From the NCBI RefSeq assembly GCF_016805305.1, contig NZ_JAERQN010000005.1, forward strand, positions 124,001 through 188,000: DNA of 64,000 nucleotides, read 5' to 3'. Every line of letters starts with the position of its first letter. The stretch's first letter is position 1. Positions 17,539 through 24,843 of the stretch are shown piece after piece. The DNA comes from Falsiroseomonas ponticola (lineage in GTDB: Bacteria > Pseudomonadota > Alphaproteobacteria > Acetobacterales > Acetobacteraceae). A program made the position numbers and the translations under genes. The notes under the pieces are model-generated. The model did no database searches and had not been told where the DNA came from. It saw only the letters and a program-made list of their open reading frames with translations.

Positions 17539-17579
17539 CTTTTTAGTCGCTAAGGGATTTAAGCCGATTATGCCGATTA

Positions 17580-17600
17580 GGTGCGTTTAGCACCGTTTTT
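17580..17600 (+). terminator. Rho-independent terminator after the VOC gene
   Basis: A five-base-pair stem GGTGC/GCACC with loop GTTTA is followed by GTTTTT. It lies 42 bases after the VOC stop codon. The T tract on the plus strand fits termination of the Bug/VOC transcript. Confidence 0.65.
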
Positions 17601-17632
17601 CGGGGGTGCTTGCGGGTTTTCGGGGATGCTTG
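17595..17632 (+). repeat. Two short tandem copies of an 18/17-base sequence
   Basis: GTTTTTCGGGGGTGCTTG (17595-17612) is followed by GTTTTCGGGGATGCTTG (17616-17632), with two differences. The block begins inside the T tract of the terminator. It has no coding role; origin unknown. Confidence 0.5.
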
Positions 17633-17707
17633 GGGGCGGCAGGGCGTGGTTCGGGCGGTGATGAGCGCGAACATAGAGCGAACTGATGCGGCGGGCCAGC
17701 GGATTCG

Positions 17708-18904
17708 TCAGGCCTTCCGCGCCAGCAGGGCGAAGGCCAGGGCGTAGTCCGGGCCGGCGCGGCGGCCGAGGATGCGGGCGGCCTCCACGAATTCGGGGTC
17801 TTCCTCCAGCGGCGCCAGGGAAGCGGAGGCGCCGGGCAGCGCCCAGCCCGGGGAGAGGAAGAGCCCGTCGCTGCGGATCACCGTCAGCCCCACGGCGCGC
17901 AGCATGCCCGTGAGTTCCTGGACCGAGAAGCCGCCGCCCGGCACCGGCAGGTCGAGCCGCCGCAGCGCGCGGAGCGGCAGGCTTTCCTTGTTGTGCGCCG
18001 TCACCATCAGGCGGCCGCCGCGGGCCAGCACGCGCGCGGCCTCCGCCAGCGCGGCGGCGGGGTCGGCCAGGGCATCGAGCGTGTCGATCATCAGCGCGGC
18101 GTCGAAGCTGGCCTCCGCGAAGCCGAGGCGGGCGGCATCCATGCGCGCGAAGGCGAAGCGGGAGGGGATGGGGTGCCGCGGCAGGGCGCGGGCGAGCGCC
18201 CCCTCCGCGATGTCGATCCCCGCGACCAGCGCGGCATCGGGCAGCAGGGCGCCGAGGCGGCCGGCGCCGCAGCCGATATCGAGCACGGCCAGGTTGGCGC
18301 CCGGCGCCAGGTAGTCCGCGATCAGGCGGTCCGTCTCATCCTGGAAGGCGCGTTCCCGCGCCACGCCGGGCACGCCGCCGGGGGCGAGCCAGGGGCGGGG
18401 GGGCGCGTCCCGCTGCTCCGGCGCGCGGGTGAAGCCGCGGGCGGGGCGGAGCGCCGGGAGGGCGGCGGGCTGGCGGATGGCGGGGGCGACCGGGGCCTCC
18501 GCGACCGGGGGCGCCGCGACGGGGGGCGCGGGCTTCGGTTCCTCCGGCGGCAGCGCATCCCGATAGACGTGGAAGGCGCGAACATGGGGCGTCTCGTCCA
18601 GATCCTGGTCGCCGGGGCGGGGGCTGGTCGCGAAGACGACGAAGACCTCATTGGCGAAGATCGGGCGCGCGGCGGCGCCGAGCGCCATCAGGAAGGGGCG
18701 CGGGATGTCCGCGAGCATGCCCTTGTGGACGACGATCCAGGCGAAGGCGCGGGGCTCCGCGGTTTCGGCCGCGGCATAGCGTTCGGCGCGGGGGATGACG
18801 AAGCGGAAGGGCTCCGGCGCCAGGACCCGGTCGGGCGGCGCGAGGCGGGAGCGGAGGAACTCGGCGGTGGCAGCCCAGGGCTTGTCGTCGTGGGGGAAGG
18901 ACAT
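17708..18904 (-). CDS. Class I SAM-dependent methyltransferase with an unknown N-terminal domain
   Basis: The 398-residue protein has an unrecognised N-terminal domain (about 1-120, with AWIVVHKGMLADIPRPFLMAL), a Pro/Ala-rich linker (about 122-170), then a Methyltransf_11-type domain with motif I VLDIGCGAGRLG (about 206-217), VAGIDIAEGAL, and a conserved late motif RGGRLMVTAHNKES. The two-domain layout with a proline linker resembles the modular methyltransferases of the polysaccharide locus further on. The start is the ATG at 18904, since upstream in-frame sequence is low-complexity and non-coding. The acceptor is unknown. Confidence 0.8.
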   Translation of the reverse strand: MSFPHDDKPWAATAEFLRSRLAPPDRVLAPEPFRFVIPRAERYAAAETAEPRAFAWIVVHKGMLADIPRPFLMALGAAARPIFANEVFVVFATSPRPGDQDLDETPHVRAFHVYRDALPPEEPKPAPPVAAPPVAEAPVAPAIRQPAALPALRPARGFTRAPEQRDAPPRPWLAPGGVPGVARERAFQDETDRLIADYLAPGANLAVLDIGCGAGRLGALLPDAALVAGIDIAEGALARALPRHPIPSRFAFARMDAARLGFAEASFDAALMIDTLDALADPAAALAEAARVLARGGRLMVTAHNKESLPLRALRRLDLPVPGGGFSVQELTGMLRAVGLTVIRSDGLFLSPGWALPGASASLAPLEEDPEFVEAARILGRRAGPDYALAFALLARKA

Positions 18905-19309
18905 GGGGATCCAGTGGGACGGCGTGTGGGGGGCAGTGTCGCGAAGGTGGGGGGTGGGGGCAAGCGAGGGGTGTGATGCGGCCGTGGTGGGCGGGAAGCG
19001 GCTGTAGGTGGCCGCCGCACAGATGTCTGCCTCACCCTCGTGAGCGGACATGGGCGCACCCGGCGGGAGTTCGCCCGCTATGGCCTAGTGTGGCCGGAAG
19101 CAGCCCGTCCGCTTTTCAGCGCAGGTCCCAGCATCCGGGCGTTGGTTCACTATCGAAAGCGGCAGTTTAGCTGTTGCTAATGATTGTCCTGTCACTAACC
19201 GCTGTCCCGACGGGTAGCCCTCAAAAGGACTGCAATCGCTGACCGGGATGGTCCGTAGATGTCTTCCGTCGAAGCGAGAGGGGAGCTTGGTCGCTTTAGC
19301 CGTTCGCGG
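18905..19309. other. Gene-free stretch with a drop in GC, left flank of the nuclease gene
   Basis: I see no supported gene in these 405 bases. From about 19130 the base composition falls well below the surrounding DNA and stays low through the nuclease gene. A short inverted pair GCGGG/CCCGC lies near 19062-19078. A CGGAAGCAG-containing sequence at 19091-19122 recurs on the far side of the nuclease gene. Confidence 0.6.
19091..19122 (+). repeat. Left copy of an imperfect direct repeat flanking the nuclease gene
   Basis: The sequence starts TGGCCGGAAGCAGCCCG, continues TCCGC and ends TTTTCAGCGC. It matches the sequence at 20588-20626 in the same orientation apart from small gaps, sharing CGGAAGCAG, TCCGC and TTCAGCGC in order. 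Confidence 0.4.
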
Positions 19310-20332
19310 TTATAGGACGCGGCGTCGACACCGCTTGATAAAGGCGGCCGGGAACGTAATGCGCGGCTTCCCAGCCTCAACTCCTATATCATAGGTGAAG
19401 ATAGAAATCTTAGCTGCAGTCAGGGCAGATGCCATCGCCGGCGTCAATGGTCGCTGTTTAGGAGGTCGCGGGTTAGGAATGAGAAGCGCCGGCTCTGGCT
19501 GGCCGCGAATTCCAATAAGGTGGGGATACAACTGCAGCTGCCCAACAGCCTCATAAATGCAATGGGCGGAACTACCGGTTTTGATCTCAATAAGTAATCT
19601 TGCCGACTCAATTAGCCCATCGACACAATACCCGTTCCCTGTTGGTTTTTTCAGATCATCGCCAACGATTTTTTTAAGTTCTTCAAACACATAGCCTTGC
19701 AATGCCAGAACCTCGACCGAACCGCCCGGTCGCGTCCGTATTGTTATCTGTCCTTTCTCATCCATGCCGTAAGTTGGTCTTTTCTGGTCTTCTTCCTCCG
19801 CGTTGCCTGCGGGCTTTCCCCCGCCGGCAAGGGTGCGGGCTCGAGCGCAGGCGTGAGCAAAGTCAGCGGCCTGCGCCACGATCTCGTCAGGCTTGGCACT
19901 CAGGTCTGCGACAACATACCAGTGGCGCGTTGATCGTTTCCCCGAAACTGTCAAGGGTACCTCAGTCAACCCGCTCAGTTCGGCAAATTGATCCTTGATG
20001 AAACCCGAAATTCGATTTGCTACTAGGCGCCCTTCTCGGAGCAGATATCTCCGCCCGGCATCATCAACTGCAAGAACCGTGACCGGCCCTTTGTCGCGCT
20101 TTGCCGCGTTAGGCCGAACGATCTTGACAGTTGAAGAGCCAGTGTCCGGATCAAAACCGAGCATCACCTCCCGCGTAATTTCGCCGCGACTTCCATGACC
20201 GTAATTTGTGAACAGCACACCCTTCCCGTCGATCAACCAACCGAATTCAGTATGTCTGGTGTTCGCTATCAGGGTGTCAGCCCACAGTCGAAAAGCGTCG
20301 TCACACATCGGCTGACTGCTGACAATCTGCAC
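19310..20332 (-). CDS. PD-(D/E)xK nuclease-like protein on a low-GC island
   Basis: The protein (340 residues from the GTG at 20332; an in-frame TTG at 20398 would add 22) has an unrecognised N-terminal two thirds and a C-terminal restriction-nuclease-like core. Numbered from the longer form, Asp260 (YCVDG), Glu271 and Lys273 (LLIEIKTG) and a helix with Glu283 and Gln287 (EAVGQLQLY) match the PD-(D/E)xK order. The GTG start is preferred because GAGGAGGG lies six bases upstream; the TTG has no ribosome site. GC and codon use are clearly lower than in all neighbours, indicating acquisition from elsewhere. No methylase or other defence gene is adjacent. Function may be defence or DNA repair. Confidence 0.75.
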   Translation of the reverse strand: MQIVSSQPMCDDAFRLWADTLIANTRHTEFGWLIDGKGVLFTNYGHGSRGEITREVMLGFDPDTGSSTVKIVRPNAAKRDKGPVTVLAVDDAGRRYLLREGRLVANRISGFIKDQFAELSGLTEVPLTVSGKRSTRHWYVVADLSAKPDEIVAQAADFAHACARARTLAGGGKPAGNAEEEDQKRPTYGMDEKGQITIRTRPGGSVEVLALQGYVFEELKKIVGDDLKKPTGNGYCVDGLIESARLLIEIKTGSSAHCIYEAVGQLQLYPHLIGIRGQPEPALLIPNPRPPKQRPLTPAMASALTAAKISIFTYDIGVEAGKPRITFPAAFIKRCRRRVL

Positions 20333-20490
20333 GCCACCCTCCTCAATCACCACTCGGCAGATCTCAAAAAGTGTGTACGACGATCGGTGGTTATGCAACC
20401 TAATCGATGATCAAGCACGTTTCCGTGCTTTGCGCGGTGATAGATGAACGGCTGCGTCCGGGAACAAGAGCAGTTCGCTCAAACGGTAAC

Positions 20491-20531
20491 CTTAAGCGCG
20501 AAGTCGCCGGTCATGACCGACGGCGCTTAAG
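20491..20531. repeat. Inverted repeat with a nested perfect palindrome
   Basis: Nine-base arms CTTAAGCGC (20491-20499) and GCGCTTAAG (20523-20531) enclose the perfect 12-base palindrome CGGTCATGACCG (20508-20519). It lies upstream of the nuclease gene, in a 230-base gap that holds no gene I can support. It could be an operator or a recombination site. Confidence 0.6.
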
Positions 20532-20587
20532 ATGTGCTCGGCCATCAACACCGGACATACCGGCCGCGGGCCCGAGCGTCGTTGTTG

Positions 20588-20626
20588 GGTCGGAAGCAGA
20601 CGCTCCGCCACGGTTCAGCGCCGTCC
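20588..20626 (+). repeat. Right copy of the imperfect direct repeat flanking the nuclease gene
   Basis: The sequence begins GGTCGGAAGCAGACGCTCCG and ends GGTTCAGCGCCGTCC. It is similar to 19091-19122 in the same orientation. It lies just before the end of the haloacid dehalogenase gene, where the high GC of the window resumes. Confidence 0.4.
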
Positions 20627-20628
20627 GC

Positions 20629-21357
20629 TCACCCTCCACACCCCATCGCATCCGCCAGCACCCCGAAATCCGGCGCCATCACATCCCATTCCTGCGCCGG
20701 CGCCAGATCCTTCGTCTGCCCCGGCCCATGCTCCATCGGCCGGGGGATGAACCCCGTGCGGAAGCCGGTGCTGCGCGCCGCGGCGAGGTCCCCGTTATGG
20801 GCGGCGCAGAGCATCACCTCCTCCGGCCGTAGCCCCAGCACGGCGGCGGTGTTGAGGTAGGCCGCCGGGCTCGGCTTGTAGGCCTGGGCGACTTCCGCCC
20901 CCAGGATCGCGTCCCAGGGCAGGCCGGCGCGCTTGGCCATGTTCAGCAGCAGCGCGACGTTGCCGTTGGAGAGCGGCGCGATGATGTAGCGCGTCTTGAG
21001 GCGCGTCAGGCCCGCGACGCTATCTGGCCAAGCGTCCAGGCGGTGCCAGGCGCGATTCAGGTGGTCCAGTTCGGCCTCGGGGACCGTGGCGGGGTCGAGG
21101 CCGTGGTCGCGCAGCACGATTTCCAGATTTTCGCGGTGCAGGACATCGAGGCGCGTGAAGGGGCGGGCGCCGCTGCGCACCGCCTCCATCGCCGGCTGGT
21201 AGCGGCGCCGCCAAGCATCGGCGAAGGCGGCGGGGTCCGCCGCGATGCCGTGCTTCGCGAGGAAGGGCGCGGCTTCCCGCGCCACCCCGCTGCGCCAGTC
21301 CACGACGGTGCCGAAGACGTCGAAGACCAGCGCCTTCACGCCGTGCGGATTGCTCAT
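20629..21357 (-). CDS. Haloacid dehalogenase type II (HAD superfamily)
   Basis: This 242-residue HAD hydrolase of the L-2-haloacid dehalogenase group has Asp13 in VFDVFGTVVDW as nucleophile. The later motifs are PLSNGN, the KPSPAAY lysine block, and CAAHNGDLAAARSTGF; the last keeps the Asn/Asp of dehalogenases. The expected reaction is hydrolytic dehalogenation of a 2-haloalkanoate, although some members act as phosphatases. Its start overlaps the stop of the PEP-mutase-family gene by four bases, so it is part of a three-gene catabolic operon. Confidence 0.85.
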   Translation of the reverse strand: MSNPHGVKALVFDVFGTVVDWRSGVAREAAPFLAKHGIAADPAAFADAWRRRYQPAMEAVRSGARPFTRLDVLHRENLEIVLRDHGLDPATVPEAELDHLNRAWHRLDAWPDSVAGLTRLKTRYIIAPLSNGNVALLLNMAKRAGLPWDAILGAEVAQAYKPSPAAYLNTAAVLGLRPEEVMLCAAHNGDLAAARSTGFRTGFIPRPMEHGPGQTKDLAPAQEWDVMAPDFGVLADAMGCGG

Positions 21358-22253
21358 TCCGCGGCCTTGGCGGGCGGCAGGTTGCCGGCGGCCTCGGCCC
21401 ATTTCCGGTCGAACTCCCACACATCGGGGAAGCCCATCAGCTCGCACATGCGGGAAAAACTGTAGTCGGCGTTGACGGTCATGTTGTTGGAGTGGCCATC
21501 GGCCTTGAGCTTGCCATAGGCGCGTTCGAGGGCGCCGGCGACGGTCAGGAAGCCGACCGCGGGGTAGATGGCGATGCGGTAGCCCATGGCGTGCAGCTTC
21601 TCGGCCGGGAGGATCGGCGTGCGGCCGCCCTCCACCATGTTGGCGAAGAGGGGCTTCTTGATGTGGCGGCCGACCTCGGCCATCTCGGCCTCGCTCTCCG
21701 GGCTCTCGATGAAGATCACGTCAGCGCCGGCTTCCGCATACATCTTCCCGCGGCGGATCGCCTCATCCAGGCCGTGCGCGGTGCGGGCATCGGTGCGGGC
21801 GATGATGAGGAAATCCTCGCTCTGGCGGGCCTCGGCGGCGACGCGGATCTTCAGCGCCATCTCCTCGGCGGGGATCACCTTGCGGCCGGGCGTGTGGCCG
21901 CACTTCTTCGGGACTTCCTGGTCCTCCAGCTGGATGGCGGTGACGCCCGCATCCTCATAGCCGCGGACGGTGTGGCGGACATTCAGCAGGCCGCCATAGC
22001 CGGTATCGGCGTCGGAGATGACGGGGGTCTTGCAGCCCTTGGCGATGGTGCCCATGCGGCTGACCATGTCGGTGTAGGTGGCGATGCCGGCATCGGCCAG
22101 GCCGAGATGCGACGCCGTCACGCCGAAGCCGGTGGCGTAGAGCGCCCGGAAGCCCATGCCGTCGGCGACCTTGGCGGAGATCATGTCGAAGACGCCGGGG
22201 GCGAGGATGAATTCGTCGTTCTTCAGCGCCTGGCGCAGGCTGGGATGGGCCAT
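21354..22253 (-). CDS. Isocitrate lyase/PEP mutase-family carboxylyase (oxaloacetate decarboxylase-like)
   Basis: This 299-residue (beta/alpha)8 enzyme is of the ICL/PEPM superfamily. Metal-binding acids lie in SDADTGYGG (80-88), Glu110 follows in QLED, and the catalytic loop is KKCGH (116-120), which includes the cysteine used by lyases but not by PEP mutase. Hence a C-C lyase or oxaloacetate/2-methylisocitrate-type activity is likelier than phosphonate formation. It is coupled to the dehalogenase downstream by a four-base overlap and preceded by an Ldh-type dehydrogenase 12 bases away. The exact substrate is unknown. Confidence 0.88.
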   Translation of the reverse strand: MAHPSLRQALKNDEFILAPGVFDMISAKVADGMGFRALYATGFGVTASHLGLADAGIATYTDMVSRMGTIAKGCKTPVISDADTGYGGLLNVRHTVRGYEDAGVTAIQLEDQEVPKKCGHTPGRKVIPAEEMALKIRVAAEARQSEDFLIIARTDARTAHGLDEAIRRGKMYAEAGADVIFIESPESEAEMAEVGRHIKKPLFANMVEGGRTPILPAEKLHAMGYRIAIYPAVGFLTVAGALERAYGKLKADGHSNNMTVNADYSFSRMCELMGFPDVWEFDRKWAEAAGNLPPAKAAE

Positions 22254-22265
22254 GGTCTCTCTCCT

Positions 22266-23354
22266 TCAGGCTTGTTCGAGCAGGTAGCCGACATTGGCGC
22301 GCAGCGCGATGTCGCGGATCTGGCGGTCGAGCGCGGGCGGGATGGGGATGCCATCGGCGAGGCGCGCCTCCCGCTCCGCCGCCTCGGGGTCGCCGGGGAT
22401 GAGGACGGGCAGCGCCGGGTCGGCGGGCGGCGTGGCGCGCAGCACCTCCACCATCTCGTCCAGGTCGTGTTCGAAGGCGCCGGGGGCGCGGAAGGCGGTG
22501 GGGTCGATGGCCAGCATGAAGTGGCCGATATTGTCCGGATCCTCCGGCCGCTGGGTGCGGTTGCGGATGGGGGAGAAGGAGGCGCCGGCCAGCGTCGCGC
22601 CCAGGATATGGGCCATCATGCCGAGGCCGTAGCCCTTGTGGCTCGCCATCTCCGGCGTGCCGCCGATGGGGGAGAGGCCGCCTTCCGGCTTGTTGAAGAC
22701 CTGCGCCACGGCGGCGTCGCTGTCCGTCACCGCCGCGCCGGACCCGTCCACCACCCAGCCCGGCGGGATCGGCTTGCCGCGCAGCGCCCGGGCGCGGACC
22801 TTGTTGGCGGCGGCGGTGGTGGTCGCCATGTCGAGCACCACCGGCGGTTGGCGCCGCCCGGGGGCGGCGAAGGCGATGGGGTTGGTGCCGAGCACGGGCA
22901 CCGCGCCGCGCGTCGGCACCATGGCCAGCGTCTTGGTGCCGCTGGTGACGAGGGCGACGCAGCCTTCCGCCGCGGCCTGGCGGACATACCAGCCGGCGGC
23001 GCCGAAATGGTGGGAGTTGACGACGGCGACGGCGCCGATGCCGGCCTCCTTCGCCTTCCGCACGGCGAGGCGCATGGCGAAGGCGGCGACGGGATGGCCG
23101 AGGCCGGCGCCGCCATCGACCAGCGCGGTCGGGCCATTGTCCCGCATCACGACGGGCCGGGCATCGAGCTTCACCTGGCCGGCATGGCGCATGCGCTCAT
23201 AGCTCGCCAGCATGCCGATGCCGTGGCTGTCCACGCCCATCAGGTCCGTGTCCAGCATGACGGTGGCGGTTTCCTCGGCCAGGTCCCGGGGCATGCCCCA
23301 GGCGCCGAGGATGGCGAGGATCTGCATCCTCACGCTGTCTGCCGTTGCGCGCAT
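22266..23354 (-). CDS. Ldh-family (malate/L-lactate/ureidoglycolate dehydrogenase-like) oxidoreductase
   Basis: This 362-residue NAD(P)-dependent 2-hydroxyacid dehydrogenase belongs to the malate/L-lactate dehydrogenase (non-Rossmann) family. Seen: VDSHGIGMLASYERM (about 41-55) with the catalytic-region histidine, VVNSHHFGAAGWY (about 110-122), and GTNPIAFAAPG. The reaction is oxidation of a 2-hydroxyacid to a 2-oxoacid. It is the first gene of the three-gene operon with the PEP-mutase-family lyase and the dehalogenase, consistent with breakdown of a hydroxy- or halo-acid. Confidence 0.88.
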   Translation of the reverse strand: MRATADSVRMQILAILGAWGMPRDLAEETATVMLDTDLMGVDSHGIGMLASYERMRHAGQVKLDARPVVMRDNGPTALVDGGAGLGHPVAAFAMRLAVRKAKEAGIGAVAVVNSHHFGAAGWYVRQAAAEGCVALVTSGTKTLAMVPTRGAVPVLGTNPIAFAAPGRRQPPVVLDMATTTAAANKVRARALRGKPIPPGWVVDGSGAAVTDSDAAVAQVFNKPEGGLSPIGGTPEMASHKGYGLGMMAHILGATLAGASFSPIRNRTQRPEDPDNIGHFMLAIDPTAFRAPGAFEHDLDEMVEVLRATPPADPALPVLIPGDPEAAEREARLADGIPIPPALDRQIRDIALRANVGYLLEQA

Positions 23355-23509
23355 GGCCGCGTGTCTCCCCCGAGAGGGCGAAAGGGGTGGACCCGCCCGG
23401 GCGATGCGTCAACGGGGGCGGGTGCGGTGCCGTTATCTCCAAATCGATACGATTGCATCGCGGTGAGGCGGGGGATAAGTATTGGGTGTTGATCGGGACA
23501 TGTCCCCCC

Positions 23510-23749
23510 ATGGCAGACCAGCGCATCGAAGCCGCGCCCGGCGCGGAAGCCCCGGCATCCCTCGCCACGCAGCGGCGCGGGCGTGCGGATCCCTTCGCGC
23601 ATGGCAACCTTCCCATGCGGCCGAACTACCTGCCGGAGGAGGAGGAGGGCGGGGGCAACCGGTCCGAATTGTGGAGCGTGGCCAAGGCGCTGCTGATCGC
23701 CGCGGGCGTGATCCTCGTGATGGGATGGCTGCTGGCGCGATCCGCCTGA
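23510..23749 (+). CDS. Small single-span membrane protein, paralogue 1
   Basis: The 79-residue protein has an acidic, proline-containing N-terminal part (FAHGNLPMRPNYLPEEEEGG) and one C-terminal membrane helix (ALLIAAGVILVMGWLLAR). The start is the ATG at 23510. The gene 39 bases downstream has the same layout (DPFA, MRPN, EE, then a Trp before a C-terminal helix), so the two are tandem paralogues. Function unknown. It is divergent from the Ldh gene. Confidence 0.7.
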   Translation: MADQRIEAAPGAEAPASLATQRRGRADPFAHGNLPMRPNYLPEEEEGGGNRSELWSVAKALLIAAGVILVMGWLLARSA

Positions 23750-23788
23750 CCGCGTCATCCTTCCCCGGATAGCCGGGGATTCCGACCC

Positions 23789-24037
23789 ATGCCGAATGAC
23801 CCACCGGTGCACGCGCCACGGCCGGAACACGGGCCGGCGCATCGTGTGGTGCCCCGTCCGGTCGAAGCGCGGCCCGACCCCTTCGCGGTGGAGGGGGACC
23901 ACAAGACCATGCGGCCCAATTCCCACCCGGAGGAAAGCGGCACGGGCGGCGATGGCTGGACCGCGGCCAAGGGCGCGGTGCTGTTCATCCTGGGGGCCGC
24001 GGTGGTGGCCTGGCTGCTCTTCAGCCTGCTGGCCTGA
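23789..24037 (+). CDS. Small single-span membrane protein, paralogue 2
   Basis: The 82-residue protein has a Pro/His-rich N-terminus, a DPFAVEGDHKTMRPNSHPEE segment and a C-terminal membrane helix (GAVLFILGAAVVAWLLFSLL). It shares with the upstream gene DPFA, MRPN, a glutamate pair, and a Trp-x(3-4)-K just before the helix. It ends two bases before the SDR start, so it is likely in one transcript with it. Function unknown. Confidence 0.7.
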   Translation: MPNDPPVHAPRPEHGPAHRVVPRPVEARPDPFAVEGDHKTMRPNSHPEESGTGGDGWTAAKGAVLFILGAAVVAWLLFSLLA

Positions 24038-24039
24038 GC

Positions 24040-24795
24040 ATGACGCGGCCAGGGGGACGCCCGGTGATGCTGGTGACGGGCGCGAGCCGGGGGATCGGCG
24101 CGGCCGTGGCTCGGCTGGCGGCGGCGCGGGGGCATGACCTGGTGCTGACCTGGCGCGGCGGCGGCAGCGCCATGGCCGAGACCGTCGCGGCCTGCGAGGC
24201 CGCGGGCGCGGCGGTGCTGGCGGTCGCCGCGGAGGCGGGCAGCGGGGCCGATACCGCCCGCGTCTTCGCGGCCTGCGATGCGCGCTTCGGGCGGATCGAC
24301 GCCTTCGTGGCCAATGCGGGCATCACCGGGCCGGCCTCCGACTTCCTCTCCTCCTCCGACGAGACCTGGGAGGCGGTGTTCCGCGTCAATGTGCTGGGCC
24401 TGGCGAGCGGGTGCCGGGAGGCGGCGCGCCGCATGGCGACGTCCCGCGGCGGGCGGGGCGGGGGGATCGTGATGGTGTCCTCCCGCGCCGCGCGGATCGG
24501 CTCCGCCTTCGAATGGGTGCACTACGCCGCCAGCAAGGGGGCGGTGGATACGATGGTGCTGGGCCTGGCGCGGGAGATGGCCGGGGAGGGGGTGCGGGTG
24601 AACGCGGTGGCGCCCGGGATGATCGATACCGACATCCATGCGGAAATCCCGGGGCGGGTGGAGCGCATCCTGCCGGGGGTGCCGATGCGGCGCATGGGCA
24701 CGGCGGCGGAGGTGGCGGAGGCGGTGCTGTTCCTGCTCTCCCCGGCCGCGGGCTACATCACGGGGGCGGTGGTGCCGGTGGGTGGCGGTCGCTAA
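24040..24795 (+). CDS. SDR-family oxidoreductase
   Basis: This 251-residue classical SDR has the cofactor motif TGASRGIG (14-21), NAGIT (about 92-96), the catalytic Ser in MVSSRAAR, the Tyr/Lys pair in YAASKGA (about 164-170), and the FabG-like ending GYITGAVVPVGGGR. Probably NADPH-dependent (Arg after the first strand: LTWRGGG). Substrate unknown. It follows the two small membrane-protein genes almost without a gap and precedes the L,D-transpeptidase by 48 bases. Confidence 0.9.
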   Translation: MTRPGGRPVMLVTGASRGIGAAVARLAAARGHDLVLTWRGGGSAMAETVAACEAAGAAVLAVAAEAGSGADTARVFAACDARFGRIDAFVANAGITGPASDFLSSSDETWEAVFRVNVLGLASGCREAARRMATSRGGRGGGIVMVSSRAARIGSAFEWVHYAASKGAVDTMVLGLAREMAGEGVRVNAVAPGMIDTDIHAEIPGRVERILPGVPMRRMGTAAEVAEAVLFLLSPAAGYITGAVVPVGGGR

Positions 24796-24843
24796 CCAAT
24801 CGTAAGGTTTGCAACGGCTTCGGCGCTTCGGTATTTCTCCCGC

